This document shows, piece after piece, positions 17,461-26,266 of a DNA stretch of 64,000 bases. The position numbers and the translations under genes are program-made. The stretch comes from Thalassospira sp. ER-Se-21-Dark (GTDB lineage: Bacteria > Pseudomonadota > Alphaproteobacteria > Rhodospirillales > Thalassospiraceae). A model generated the notes under the pieces. It made no database searches, was not told the origin of the DNA, and worked only from the letters and a program-made list of their open reading frames with translations. Numbering within the stretch: the stretch's first letter is position 1; every line of letters begins with the position of its first letter. The stretch lies in NCBI RefSeq assembly GCF_017922435.1, contig NZ_VDEZ01000001.1:1573501-1637500 (forward strand), written 5' to 3'.

Positions 17461-19086
17461 TTATTCGGCGGCTTTGACTTCCGCGCTGTTGCGGATGGCA
17501 GCTTCGCGGACATCATCAGTGACATGTTCTTCGAACTTCGCGAAGTTCTTTTCAAACAGGCCGGTCAGGTTGGTGGCAGCCTTGTCATAGGCAGCCTTGT
17601 CTTTCCAGCTTTCGCGCGGGTTCAGAACATCGGCCGGGATATCGCCGCAGGCGGTCGGATAGGCCAGACCGAAGAACGGATCGGTCGCGAATTCGGCATT
17701 TTCCAGATCGCCATTCAGCGCCGCATTGAGCAGGCCACGGGTATAGGCAATCTTCATGCGCGAACCAACGCCATAGCCGCCGCCGGACCAGCCGGTATTG
17801 ACCAGCCAGCAATTGGCTTCGTGTTTTTCCATCATTTCGCCAAGCAGCTTGGCGTAAACCGACGGATGACGCGGCATGAACGGCGCACCAAAGCAAGCCG
17901 AGAACGCAGCAGTCGGTTCCTTGACACCTTTTTCGGTGCCAGCAACTTTGGCGGTGTAACCCGACAGGAAGTGGTACATCGCCTGTGCCGAGGACAGTTT
18001 TGCGATCGGCGGCAGAACGCCAAAGGCATCACAGGTCAGCATGATGATGTTTTTCGGATGGCCACCACGACCGGTTTCCGAAGCGTTCGGAATGAATTCG
18101 ATCGGATAGGAAGAACGGGTGTTTTCGGTGTGACGGGCATCGTCGAGATCAAGCTCGCGCGATTGCTTGTTCATCACAACGTTTTCAAGAACGGTGCCGA
18201 AACGCTCGGTCGTTGCGAAGATTTCCGGTTCTGCTTCGCGCGAAAGTTTGATCACCTTCGCATAGCAGCCGCCTTCGAAGTTAAAGACGCCGTCTTCGCC
18301 CCAGCCGTGTTCGTCATCCCCGATCAGGGTGCGCGATGCGTCGGCAGAAAGCGTGGTTTTACCGGTACCCGACAGGCCAAAGAAGACGGCGGTATCGCCA
18401 TTCTTGCCCATATTGGCCGAGCAATGCATCGGCATGACGCCCTTGGCCGGAAGGATGTGGTTAAGAACCGAGAAGATCGATTTCTTCATTTCGCCGGCAT
18501 ACCAGGTGCCGCCGATGATAACCATTTTGCGCTCAAAACTGACCATCACGAAGACTTCGGAGCGGGTGCCGTCGTCTTGCGGGTCTGCCTGTAGGCCCGG
18601 TGCATGCAGAATGGTGAATTCCGGCGTGAAGTCGCGCAGCTCTTCTTTCTGCGGCTGGATGAACATGTTGCGGGCAAAAAGGTTATGCCAAGCGTTTTCG
18701 TTGATCACGCGCACCGGCAGGCGGAAACGCGGATCGGAACCGGCAAAGCAATCCTGAACGAACAGTTCGGTGCCCTGGAAATATGCGCGCACTTTCTGAT
18801 AGAGGCGCTCAAATACTTCCGGGCTGACCGGGCGGTTTACATCGCCCCAATCGATATCTGCCTTGGTGCTTTCTTCTTCGACGATGAAGCGATCCAGCGG
18901 GGAACGGCCGGTATGTTCGCCGGTAAGGGCGACAAAGGCACCGCCTTTGGCGATTTTACCTTCGTTGCGACGGATCGCATGTTCATAAAGGCCGGCAGCG
19001 TCAAGGTTCCAGTGAACGGCGCCAAGGTTTTTGAGGCCATGGGTTTCAAGGCCTACACGGCTGACAACGGGTCCTGATTGCAGCAC
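17461..19086 (-). CDS. pckA: Phosphoenolpyruvate carboxykinase (ATP)
   Basis: Converts oxaloacetate and ATP to PEP and CO2, the entry to gluconeogenesis. 541 aa, normal for the ATP-dependent class. P-loop [10 protein letters not shown], the metal-site L-I-G-D-D-E-H-G-W, and R-S-P-x-D-R-F near the N-terminus are visible, as is H-C-S-A-N-M-G upstream of the P-loop. The GTG at 19084-19086 follows GGAGAG and gives an N-terminus with the conserved [10 protein letters not shown] block. The 218 bases upstream, free of genes, should hold its promoter. Confidence 0.97.
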   Translation of the reverse strand: MLQSGPVVSRVGLETHGLKNLGAVHWNLDAAGLYEHAIRRNEGKIAKGGAFVALTGEHTGRSPLDRFIVEEESTKADIDWGDVNRPVSPEVFERLYQKVRAYFQGTELFVQDCFAGSDPRFRLPVRVINENAWHNLFARNMFIQPQKEELRDFTPEFTILHAPGLQADPQDDGTRSEVFVMVSFERKMVIIGGTWYAGEMKKSIFSVLNHILPAKGVMPMHCSANMGKNGDTAVFFGLSGTGKTTLSADASRTLIGDDEHGWGEDGVFNFEGGCYAKVIKLSREAEPEIFATTERFGTVLENVVMNKQSRELDLDDARHTENTRSSYPIEFIPNASETGRGGHPKNIIMLTCDAFGVLPPIAKLSSAQAMYHFLSGYTAKVAGTEKGVKEPTAAFSACFGAPFMPRHPSVYAKLLGEMMEKHEANCWLVNTGWSGGGYGVGSRMKIAYTRGLLNAALNGDLENAEFATDPFFGLAYPTACGDIPADVLNPRESWKDKAAYDKAATNLTGLFEKNFAKFEEHVTDDVREAAIRNSAEVKAAE

Positions 19087-19304
19087 GAAACTCTCCTGGT
19101 GGGAATGAAAATCTGGGGGTTAATGTCCTATTCTACACCGCCAATTGTGGGTAATCGGAGGCGCTGAGACATATTGTTACAAAGGTGTCTTAAAAGCAAC
19201 CGCTCCTTTTGCCTTATACCTAGGAAACCGTAAGTGTTTTTGCGTTTGCGAAAATTACATTTTCAGGGTCGCGGGTTTAATGTTCAGAATACAAATGGTC
19301 CGAC

Positions 19305-20078
19305 TTATGCGCGCCATATTTTGCACATTTTGACCAAAATTTCGCGTGCCTCGTCCGGCGTTCGGACCGGGGCCGGGAAGTCGATTCTAAGCGGTGCGAC
19401 ATCGACCGAATTGGCGGTCAGAACCATGCCATCGCAATCAATCGATTGCATCTGCCAGCCAGCACTGGGATCGGCGGTGGTGAAGCGACCAACGATGCCA
19501 GACAGGGCATCGGCATGATCGGCATTCATATGCGCAACGATCCCGTCATGGCCGTCGATCAGTGCCTGACAGTTTGGCAGGATCAGTTTATCACCCGAAA
19601 GGCGGCGTTGTTTGCCAAATCCGCCCACCCAGTAGGCTGCGTCGACAGAAACCCGATAGAACCCGAAATCAGCAAACCCGGCATATTGGGCAGCATCGTG
19701 ATGGGTTTGCAGATAGCGTTTTTTCACCCGGTCAAGGTCAGCGGCGGCTGTTACCGGCATGGCGCGTCCGAAGATGGTCAATCGGGCGGTATCGGTTTCA
19801 ATTGTGGCCGTACCATCGTTGTTTTCGGCCAGATCGTGGTTTGTTACCAGAAGCGAAACACGGTTGTCGGCCTTGATGTGACGGGTGTGATCGGCAAGTT
19901 CAGAGATCAGAAGGCAGGGCGTACCATCCATGTCGCAGGCCGGGACAACCATCGATGTCACCGGCCAGCCATCAGGGATCTGAGCGTGATCGTGCGCGGT
20001 TGTTGCCAGAACGGCCCGTCTGGCATGACGCAGCATCTGGCGCAGGGCGTGTGATGACGGTGCGGTATCTGATGACAT
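19305..20078 (-). CDS. HugZ-like FMN-binding split-barrel protein (PNPOx + DUF2470)
   Basis: 257 aa. The first 150 residues form a pyridoxamine-5'-phosphate-oxidase-like split barrel (R-R-A-V-L-A-T-T, then G-W-P-V-T-S-M-V-V-P, S-E-L-A-D-H-T-R-H-I). The C-terminal domain has the DUF2470 signature H-M-N-A-D-H-A-D-A-L. This pairing is found in HugZ haem oxygenases and related proteins of unknown substrate. No haem uptake gene adjoins it, so haem degradation is only a possibility. Confidence 0.85.
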   Translation of the reverse strand: MSSDTAPSSHALRQMLRHARRAVLATTAHDHAQIPDGWPVTSMVVPACDMDGTPCLLISELADHTRHIKADNRVSLLVTNHDLAENNDGTATIETDTARLTIFGRAMPVTAAADLDRVKKRYLQTHHDAAQYAGFADFGFYRVSVDAAYWVGGFGKQRRLSGDKLILPNCQALIDGHDGIVAHMNADHADALSGIVGRFTTADPSAGWQMQSIDCDGMVLTANSVDVAPLRIDFPAPVRTPDEAREILVKMCKIWRA

Positions 20079-20502
20079 GGGGTGCCGGTGCCTTGTGGTT
20101 GTTGCCTATCAAGAGATAAAGCCATCTGCATTGCCGCGCAACCAAACCGAAAACCTGTTTTGATGACGATAAAATTGCAATGGTTGGTAATCTATAGGTT
20201 GAAAAAAATCAATCGCGTACGCACCTTTGGTAATAGGATCGCGTGACGGACGATATGACGACAAATGGGCTCGAAAATTGCCGCTCACAAGGCTGTAATC
20301 CGTTTTGCGTGATCCCATATCGCATATCAGCATGTGTTGTTGTGATGAATTTTAGCGAGAGGTTTCGGGGAGACTGCCAAGGTCGTTCGCATCCATTTTG
20401 AGGGAAATGGGTGTCACCGATCTGGTGCGCGCAGAAAAACAATTGGCGGTCTGGGAAACGGATTTCGTCTGTCAGCGGCGCGATTGAACAAAGGATACAA
20501 CG
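20079..20502. other. 424-base gene-free divergent region
   Basis: Between the HugZ-like gene and the response regulator operon. No supported ORF, RNA or hairpin with a T tract. AAAGGA at the right end is the ribosome site of the next gene. Confidence 0.5.
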
Positions 20503-22737
20503 TTGATTGAGCCAGTTATGTCGGAAACCTGGCCGTTAAAGGCAGGTTCTAACACGTACGATGAGCTTAAGGGTGATCGGACGTGGCGCATTCTCGTGGT
20601 CGATGATGACAATGACGTACATGAGGCGACTGACTTCGCGCTACGCAGGGTGCAGATTCTTGGCCGACCGCTTGAGCTGATTCATGTTTTTTCGGCAGAA
20701 GAGGCGCTTAAACTTCTGCGTCAGACACCCGACGTCGCGGTCATCCTGCTTGACGTTGTGATGGAGAGACTAGATAGCGGATTGCGTCTGGTCGAGGAAC
20801 TCCGCGCCGAAGGATATCGTGAGCAACGCATCATTTTACGAACCGGTTATCCAGGTGATGCGCCTGAAAAACAGGTCATCCGCGATTACGAGATCGACGA
20901 TTACTGGTCCAAGGACGAGTTGACCCGTACCCGTCTTGTCACGTCGCTGACAACGGCGATCCGGACGGTTGATTATGTCAGGGCGCTTAAGGGAACCCGC
21001 GCCGGTCTGGAAATGGTGATCGAGGGCACCCAGTACCTTTATCAAAACAAGAGTATCGATATTTTTGCCGAGGGGGTTTTAACCCAGCTTGCAGCCATCC
21101 TGCGGGTTAGCCCGGAAGGTGGTGTCTGCGCGCTTGCCGAGTTACCTGATCAGGAAGATAACCTTGTGGTGCTTTCCGGTATCGGGCGGTTTGCATCCCA
21201 TGTCGGCAAAAGACTTACGGATGTCGAAGACATCGATCATGATCTGATTTCAGCAGGGGATAATAACGGTACGGCACCGGTCATTTCCGGCAACAAGATC
21301 CTGTTTAGCCATCGAAGCGACACCGGACGTCGATTGTTGATCTATTTCGTCCATGATCAGGTCTTAAGCCCGGAAAATATCGTTCTGGTTGAGGTGTTTG
21401 CCACAAATCTTGCGATCTGTTTTGACAATCTGGCCTTGATTTCAGAGTTGGCGGAGCTGGCATTTGTCGATCAGCGCGCCGGACTTCCCAATCAAAATGC
21501 GTTTGATCGCGAACTGATGCATATGACGCGAAATGGCAGTGACGCGGCAATTGTTGCGATGGTCGCGATTGAAGATGCCGCACAGTTTTGCGTTGCATTT
21601 GGCGTGAATTACTTCGATCGGGTCATCACTGCGGTTTATGAACGGCTGCGTTCGGTTGTCGGAGAAGATGTATTGGTCGCGCGCGTCGGGGAATACACGC
21701 TTGGTCTTGTTGACAGTACCGGAACAGTCGAAGTTTCAGCCATTGAAGAAATTTTTGACGAGACGTTCGAAGTGGTCGGGAGCCCGGTGGTGGTCCGCGG
21801 AACCATCGGCGTTGTGCGCGGCAACCCGCAAGGCCGCCGTGCCAGCGACATCCAGCGCGCAGCAAGGCTGACATTGCTGAAACAAAAGCAGAGGGCCCCG
21901 GGTGGCACGGCTGAGTTTGAGCCGTCAATGGCCGATGAAGTTCAAAATGCGCTGCAGATGGTTGGCAAGTTACGTGAAGCGGTGCGGGATCGAAAACTGA
22001 CATTTGTCTTCCAACCCAAAATCTGTCTCAAGACCGGTGCCGTCATCGGTAGCGAGGTTCTGTGTCGTTGGATCGATGAAGGACAACCGGTTTCCCCCGG
22101 TCGGTTTATCCCGGTTGCCGAGCGCGCCGGACTAAGCGGCGAGATCACTTTACAGTGCCTAGAGGCGGTTACAAACTTGAACGCAATGCTCAGGCAACAG
22201 GGTCTTCAGCCTCTGCGTGCTGCGATTAATCTCGCAGCCAATGATATTGACAATATCGACTTCATTAACCGGTTGATTGAAGCTTGTAGAACACGTCAGC
22301 TTGGTCCGGAAACCGTCGGTTTTGAAATCACCGAAACCCAGCGTTTTACCAATGATGGTGAGGCAACAGCCTGTGTTCAAAAGCTGGCACGCCAGGGATT
22401 TGAAATTTGGCTGGACGACTTTGGCACGGGATATTCGTCGCTCAATCACCTTGATATTTTGCCGGTGCGCGGCATCAAGATTGACAAGTCCTTCATCAGC
22501 GGCCTTTCGGCAGGCGGATATGCCAGTCAGGTTGCCGAAACTGCGGCAAGAATTGCGCAAACCCTTGGTATCGAAGCAGTTGCAGAGGGTATAGAAACCG
22601 CCGACCAGCAAGAAATTTGCAAGGATCTTGGCATTCAGTTTGCGCAAGGTTTCCTCTACAGCCCCGGACTCCCCCCGGAAAAATTTGTCGAATGGGTGAA
22701 AAGCCACGATAACGACGGGCGGTCTGACAATGGTTGA
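20503..22737 (+). CDS. Response regulator - DUF3369 - degenerate GGDEF - EAL protein
   Basis: 744 aa. The receiver domain at about 27-150 has I-L-V-V-D-D-D-N-D-V-H acidic pocket and phospho-acceptor Asp in I-L-L-D-V-V-M. Next comes a DUF3369 sensory segment (about 155-300), a GGDEF-like domain with R-V-G-E-Y in place of the active signature, and an EAL domain from about 490. The EAL part keeps S-E-V-L-C-R-W, N-L-A-A-N-D, F-E-I-T-E-T, L-D-D-F-G-T-G-Y-S, I-K-I-D-K-S-F, A-V-A-E-G-I-E-T and A-Q-G-F-L-Y, so phosphodiesterase activity is likely. TTG start at 20503 follows AAAGGA; ATG at 20518 is the alternative. It overlaps the downstream kinase by 8 bases, its probable phospho-donor. Confidence 0.92.
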   Translation: MIEPVMSETWPLKAGSNTYDELKGDRTWRILVVDDDNDVHEATDFALRRVQILGRPLELIHVFSAEEALKLLRQTPDVAVILLDVVMERLDSGLRLVEELRAEGYREQRIILRTGYPGDAPEKQVIRDYEIDDYWSKDELTRTRLVTSLTTAIRTVDYVRALKGTRAGLEMVIEGTQYLYQNKSIDIFAEGVLTQLAAILRVSPEGGVCALAELPDQEDNLVVLSGIGRFASHVGKRLTDVEDIDHDLISAGDNNGTAPVISGNKILFSHRSDTGRRLLIYFVHDQVLSPENIVLVEVFATNLAICFDNLALISELAELAFVDQRAGLPNQNAFDRELMHMTRNGSDAAIVAMVAIEDAAQFCVAFGVNYFDRVITAVYERLRSVVGEDVLVARVGEYTLGLVDSTGTVEVSAIEEIFDETFEVVGSPVVVRGTIGVVRGNPQGRRASDIQRAARLTLLKQKQRAPGGTAEFEPSMADEVQNALQMVGKLREAVRDRKLTFVFQPKICLKTGAVIGSEVLCRWIDEGQPVSPGRFIPVAERAGLSGEITLQCLEAVTNLNAMLRQQGLQPLRAAINLAANDIDNIDFINRLIEACRTRQLGPETVGFEITETQRFTNDGEATACVQKLARQGFEIWLDDFGTGYSSLNHLDILPVRGIKIDKSFISGLSAGGYASQVAETAARIAQTLGIEAVAEGIETADQQEICKDLGIQFAQGFLYSPGLPPEKFVEWVKSHDNDGRSDNG

Positions 22738-24697
22738 CGGGCAGCAAAATTCGCCATCTGTGACGGACCATGCCTTGCCACTGGTGGAAGGCCGGAAATC
22801 CCGTTGGCATCAGGACGGTTATTTCTGGCGGGTCACCAGTATTCTTGCGGTCTGCGGGATGCTGATCTTTTTCGGTTTGATGACATTCTGGCACACGCTT
22901 GAAGCAAGTCGTGAAGACGAACAGACCGTACGTCGGTTGGTCGTTGACGTCACCCATCGGGCGGCAGATCTGCAGCAATGGTATGAGACCGCCATCCAGA
23001 CCGTGAACCTGTCGATCCTGCATCCGGCGGTACAGGAATTTGAAACACAGCCCGAGGCAACCATCAGATATTTCAGATCCCTGGCCCGCGAAGTGCAACG
23101 TTTCAGTCAACTTCGTATCGTTTTGCCGTCTGGCATGGAAGCCGTCCGGGTAGATGCGCGCGGTAATGAGGTGATTGTTACCCCGGAAGACGAACTACAG
23201 GATAAATCGGATCGATATTATATCGAAGCCGCGCGATCTTTACGGCCCGGCCAAGTCTATGTCAGCAGGCTTGATCTGAATGTTGAAAATGGCGAGATCG
23301 AAGTACCCTGGCGTCCGACGACCCGCTTGGTCGCACCGATCAGCGGGATCGATGAAAGCGTTGTCGGCTATCTGATTGTTAATCTGGATATGGGTGCGCC
23401 ATTGGTGGCGTATGGAACGGCACTTAACGGTGTGACACGAACCGAGCTTGTCAATCCGGATGGATACTGGTTGGCCGGGGCAGAGGACGGGCGAAACTGG
23501 GGGTTTATGCTGCAACATAATGCTTCGGTTGCGCAGGTGGACCCGCAACTTTGGCAACGGATAAAATCCGTGCAAGCGCAAGGTGGCTTTGAATATGCGG
23601 GCCGTATTTACGAGGTCGAAACCCTTCCGATTGAACGGATGCTGAGCAGTTTTACAAGTGGCAGCATGCGATCAGAATCCGCCAGGTACCATATTGTCGC
23701 AAGTTCGCCCGCCTATCAGGTCTGGGCGGGAAACAAAGCCTTGGAGGTGATCTTTGTATGCCTTGTTCTGGTGCTGATCTGGGCGCTTTCAGGCGGGATC
23801 GGATATCTTATGTTGCGGCGGCGACAAACCGCAGAACTGCAGGCACTTTTGACCAAGGATTTGCTGGTTCAGGGGCGGATGGCATCCCTCGGCCGGATTG
23901 TGGCCGGCGTATCGCATGAAATGCGCACCCCGCTTGGCAATGCCCTTACGGTAACGACGACCATGGCCGATGATCTGCAGGATTTGCAGCAATCCCTGAT
24001 CACGGCGGGGGATTTCGACGAAGAACGCACTGAGATGATCAATGCGCTTATTGATGGTAACCGGATTGTTCAGAAAAATATCGGCCGGACCAAAGAATTG
24101 CTGAAACATTTCAACCAGACAGCCACGGATCAGACTGTCCACATTCATCGCAGTTTCGATCTGAGCAAGGTTATCTCTGATCTGGTTGCCACATTGCGCA
24201 ATCAGTTCAAAAAGACAGGCATTAAACTGACGGCAGTTCTCCCGCCCTCGGCACATCTCGACAGTTACAGCGACGCGATTGATCAGGTGATCCTCAGTCT
24301 GATCATGAATGCCCATCAACATGCGTTTGTCGGCCGCGAAAAAGGCGAAATCAGCATCCGGTTAAGCGAACGAGATGCTGACAATTTCCTTCTTGAAATT
24401 GCAGATAACGGCATTGGTATCGCGCCGGAAAATCACGACAAGATTTTCGAGCCGTTCTGGTCGGTTGACGGGTCAACCGGGGGCAGCGGGCTTGGTTTGG
24501 CGATCATTTTGAACGTGGTGCAAAACACCCTTGGCGGGAAGATCAAGATTTCATCTGTTCCAGGATCCGGGACCGTGTTTCAGATTGTCTTGCCCAAAAC
24601 CGCTCCGATCCGTGACAGCGCCCAAGAAAGCCCGTTTTCGGTCAAGGACGAAGCGCCGATAAGCCCGGCCGGTTTGGAAATGACCCAATCGGGTTAA
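22730..24697 (+). CDS. Membrane sensor histidine kinase
   Basis: 655 aa. Two membrane helices (about 35-56 and 341-364) bracket a roughly 280-residue periplasmic dCache-like sensor with R-Y-Y-I-E-A-A-R and G-Q-V-Y-V-S-R-L-D-L. No HAMP is obvious. The dimerisation/phospho-acceptor box is V-S-H-E-M-R-T-P-L-G-N-A, and the ATPase domain has the N box N-A-H-Q-H-A, D-N-G-I-G-I-A-P and G-G-S-G-L-G-L-A-I. The start overlaps the end of the response regulator/EAL gene, so kinase and c-di-GMP effector form one operon. Signal unknown. Confidence 0.93.
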   Translation: MVDGQQNSPSVTDHALPLVEGRKSRWHQDGYFWRVTSILAVCGMLIFFGLMTFWHTLEASREDEQTVRRLVVDVTHRAADLQQWYETAIQTVNLSILHPAVQEFETQPEATIRYFRSLAREVQRFSQLRIVLPSGMEAVRVDARGNEVIVTPEDELQDKSDRYYIEAARSLRPGQVYVSRLDLNVENGEIEVPWRPTTRLVAPISGIDESVVGYLIVNLDMGAPLVAYGTALNGVTRTELVNPDGYWLAGAEDGRNWGFMLQHNASVAQVDPQLWQRIKSVQAQGGFEYAGRIYEVETLPIERMLSSFTSGSMRSESARYHIVASSPAYQVWAGNKALEVIFVCLVLVLIWALSGGIGYLMLRRRQTAELQALLTKDLLVQGRMASLGRIVAGVSHEMRTPLGNALTVTTTMADDLQDLQQSLITAGDFDEERTEMINALIDGNRIVQKNIGRTKELLKHFNQTATDQTVHIHRSFDLSKVISDLVATLRNQFKKTGIKLTAVLPPSAHLDSYSDAIDQVILSLIMNAHQHAFVGREKGEISIRLSERDADNFLLEIADNGIGIAPENHDKIFEPFWSVDGSTGGSGLGLAIILNVVQNTLGGKIKISSVPGSGTVFQIVLPKTAPIRDSAQESPFSVKDEAPISPAGLEMTQSG

Positions 24698-24895
24698 TTA
24701 GTCTGCACAGGGGGAAAGGGCTGCGTCTTTGTGATCAGCCCGGCGTTGGCGGGCTTTGGAAATAACGCGTTTTTTGGTGCCGTCACTCATGGTCATCCAG
24801 GAACCGATTTCATCGCCGGTGCGATAACATCCCATGCAATAGCCCGATTTCGGATCAAGCACACAAGTGCCAATGCAGGGGGATTTGACGGGCAT
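24698..24895 (-). CDS. DUF1289 domain protein
   Basis: 65 aa from the ATG at 24893-24895 (the open frame extends upstream without a good start). Four cysteines in S-P-C-I-G-T-C and Y-C-M-G-C-Y-R-T are the DUF1289 signature, probably a small metal or Fe-S site. The stop abuts the stop of the histidine kinase on the other strand. Function unknown for the family. Confidence 0.85.
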   Translation of the reverse strand: MPVKSPCIGTCVLDPKSGYCMGCYRTGDEIGSWMTMSDGTKKRVISKARQRRADHKDAALSPCAD

Positions 24896-24942
24896 GATGA
24901 TATTTGGCCTGTAAGCGGATAACAAAAATCTCAGGCCCATAA

Positions 24943-24996
24943 AAAGCAGTTTCGCGCGCAGCAATCAAGGGGAGGATCTTGGGCTGCGCGCGAAAC
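24943..24996 (-). terminator. Terminator after the CsbD-like gene
   Basis: Perfect 14-bp arms GTTTCGCGCGCAGC (24949-24962) and its complement (24983-24996). On the minus strand the stem is followed by TGCTTTTTA. Confidence 0.75.
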
Positions 24997-25035
24997 GAAT
25001 GGGGGAATGGCCGGTTATGGCTTAAATCAAATCAC

Positions 25036-25233
25036 TTAAAGGCGATTGAACCACTCGCGGACCTGACGGTCGGCCTCTTCGCGTTGAATGCCATAGGCTT
25101 CCTGAATCTTGCCGACCAGTTTGTCTTGCTGGCCATCAATGGCATCGACATCATCGTCGGTCAGGCGACCCCACTGTTTTTTGACGTCACCGGTAAGCTG
25201 TTTCCAACGTCCTTCGATTTGGTCCCAATTCAT
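25036..25233 (-). CDS. CsbD-family stress protein
   Basis: 65 aa starting at an ATG after AGGAG. M-N-W-D-Q-I-E-G-R-W-K-Q-L-T-G and the C-terminal R-Q-V-R-E-W-F are hallmarks of CsbD-like proteins, which are hydrophilic, abundant under general stress and of unclear mechanism. Monocistronic, with its own terminator. The larger open frame around it upstream is not coding. Confidence 0.93.
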   Translation of the reverse strand: MNWDQIEGRWKQLTGDVKKQWGRLTDDDVDAIDGQQDKLVGKIQEAYGIQREEADRQVREWFNRL

Positions 25234-25508
25234 TGTCGTCTCCTGTTTTGGTTGACGGTTTGCTCGACCAAGGGATGTTGTGCCCTTTGCTAGAATCAAC
25301 GAAGCAGCAGCGGTGTTGTTCCAAATTGTTTTGCCAGATCGGTTAAGGCATTCGGTTAGGGCAACCGGTTGCATCAACGGGTGGCAGCATTGCCCGTGGT
25401 GTGCTTGCCATATCGTGTCCGGGGCGCTATAGCCCCCTACAGTTCTTTTTATGGAGTTGTTTTCGCACCGGCCCGAGACCGGCTGTCTGGTGCGGCACGG
25501 AGGAAGAT

Positions 25509-26126
25509 ATGCGCGGCTATTTCGGGATTGGAATTGAAGGGGCAAGCAAGCCTTTGAATGTGGGCACCCTGTTTCGTTCTGCCCATGCCTTTGGCGCAAG
25601 TTTTGCGTTTACGGTGGATGCAGATTTCCGTGAGGAACGCTCCAACATCACCGATACATCGAAGTCGGGCGAACAGATGCCCTACTATCATTTCCCCGAT
25701 CACGAAAACCTGTTCCTGCCGCAAGGCTGCCGCATGGTGGGGGTCGAACTGACACCTGATGCGATTGAACTGCCAAGCTTCAAGCATCCGTCGCAAGCGG
25801 CCTATATCCTGGGTCCAGAACGCGGAAACCTGTCAGATGAAATGCAGGAAAAATGCGATTTCATCATCAAGATCCCGATGAGTTTTTGTGTCAATGTGGC
25901 GATTGCCGCCAATATCGTGATGTATGACCGGGTGATCAATCTGGGCCGGTTTGCGCCGCGCCCGGTACGTGCCGGTGCGCCGACCGAACCCAAGCCCGAA
26001 GCCCATTACGGCGGCTGGATTTCGCGCACGCGCGACAAGCGCAAGGGTGACCCGGAAAAATTCCGTCAGGCCCCGCCGCCCGATTACTCGGTAATCGACG
26101 GTTCGCTTGATGATGACGATGCCTGA
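25509..26126 (+). CDS. TrmH/SpoU-family RNA 2'-O-methyltransferase
   Basis: 205 aa. SPOUT motifs are in order: motif 1 with L-N-V-G-T-L-F-R-S-A-H-A-F-G-A (catalytic Arg), motif 2 Y-I-L-G-P-E-R-G-N-L-S, motif 3 I-K-I-P-M-S-F-C-V-N-V-A-I-A-A-N-I-V. A C-terminal tail rich in Arg, Lys and Pro follows (about residue 150 on) and could bind RNA. The ATG at 25509 has a strong GGAGG site. Substrate RNA not predictable; possibly tRNA. Confidence 0.88.
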   Translation: MRGYFGIGIEGASKPLNVGTLFRSAHAFGASFAFTVDADFREERSNITDTSKSGEQMPYYHFPDHENLFLPQGCRMVGVELTPDAIELPSFKHPSQAAYILGPERGNLSDEMQEKCDFIIKIPMSFCVNVAIAANIVMYDRVINLGRFAPRPVRAGAPTEPKPEAHYGGWISRTRDKRKGDPEKFRQAPPPDYSVIDGSLDDDDA

Positions 26127-26156
26127 TTACCGCAACCCAATGCCCAAATATAAAGA

Positions 26157-26191
26157 AGCAACGGCCGCGAGGGAGGAGCACGGCCGTTGCT
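26157..26191. terminator. Hairpin between convergent TrmH-like gene and trpE(G)
   Basis: Eleven-bp perfect stem AGCAACGGCCG/CGGCCGTTGCT with a 13-base loop, but no T tract on either side. Likely a 3'-end structure. Confidence 0.45.
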
Positions 26192-26266
26192 GTGTGTGAT
26201 CTGCGGTTTGCTGTGCCTTGACAGGGGGGCTTGGCACGCCACGCAGATCAGGGTGTTTGGTGATGG

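Noticed and set aside
17422..18594. 390-codon plus-strand ORF opposite pckA
   Set aside because: Entirely antisense to a conserved enzyme and crosses the pckA terminator; codon composition mirrors the other strand.
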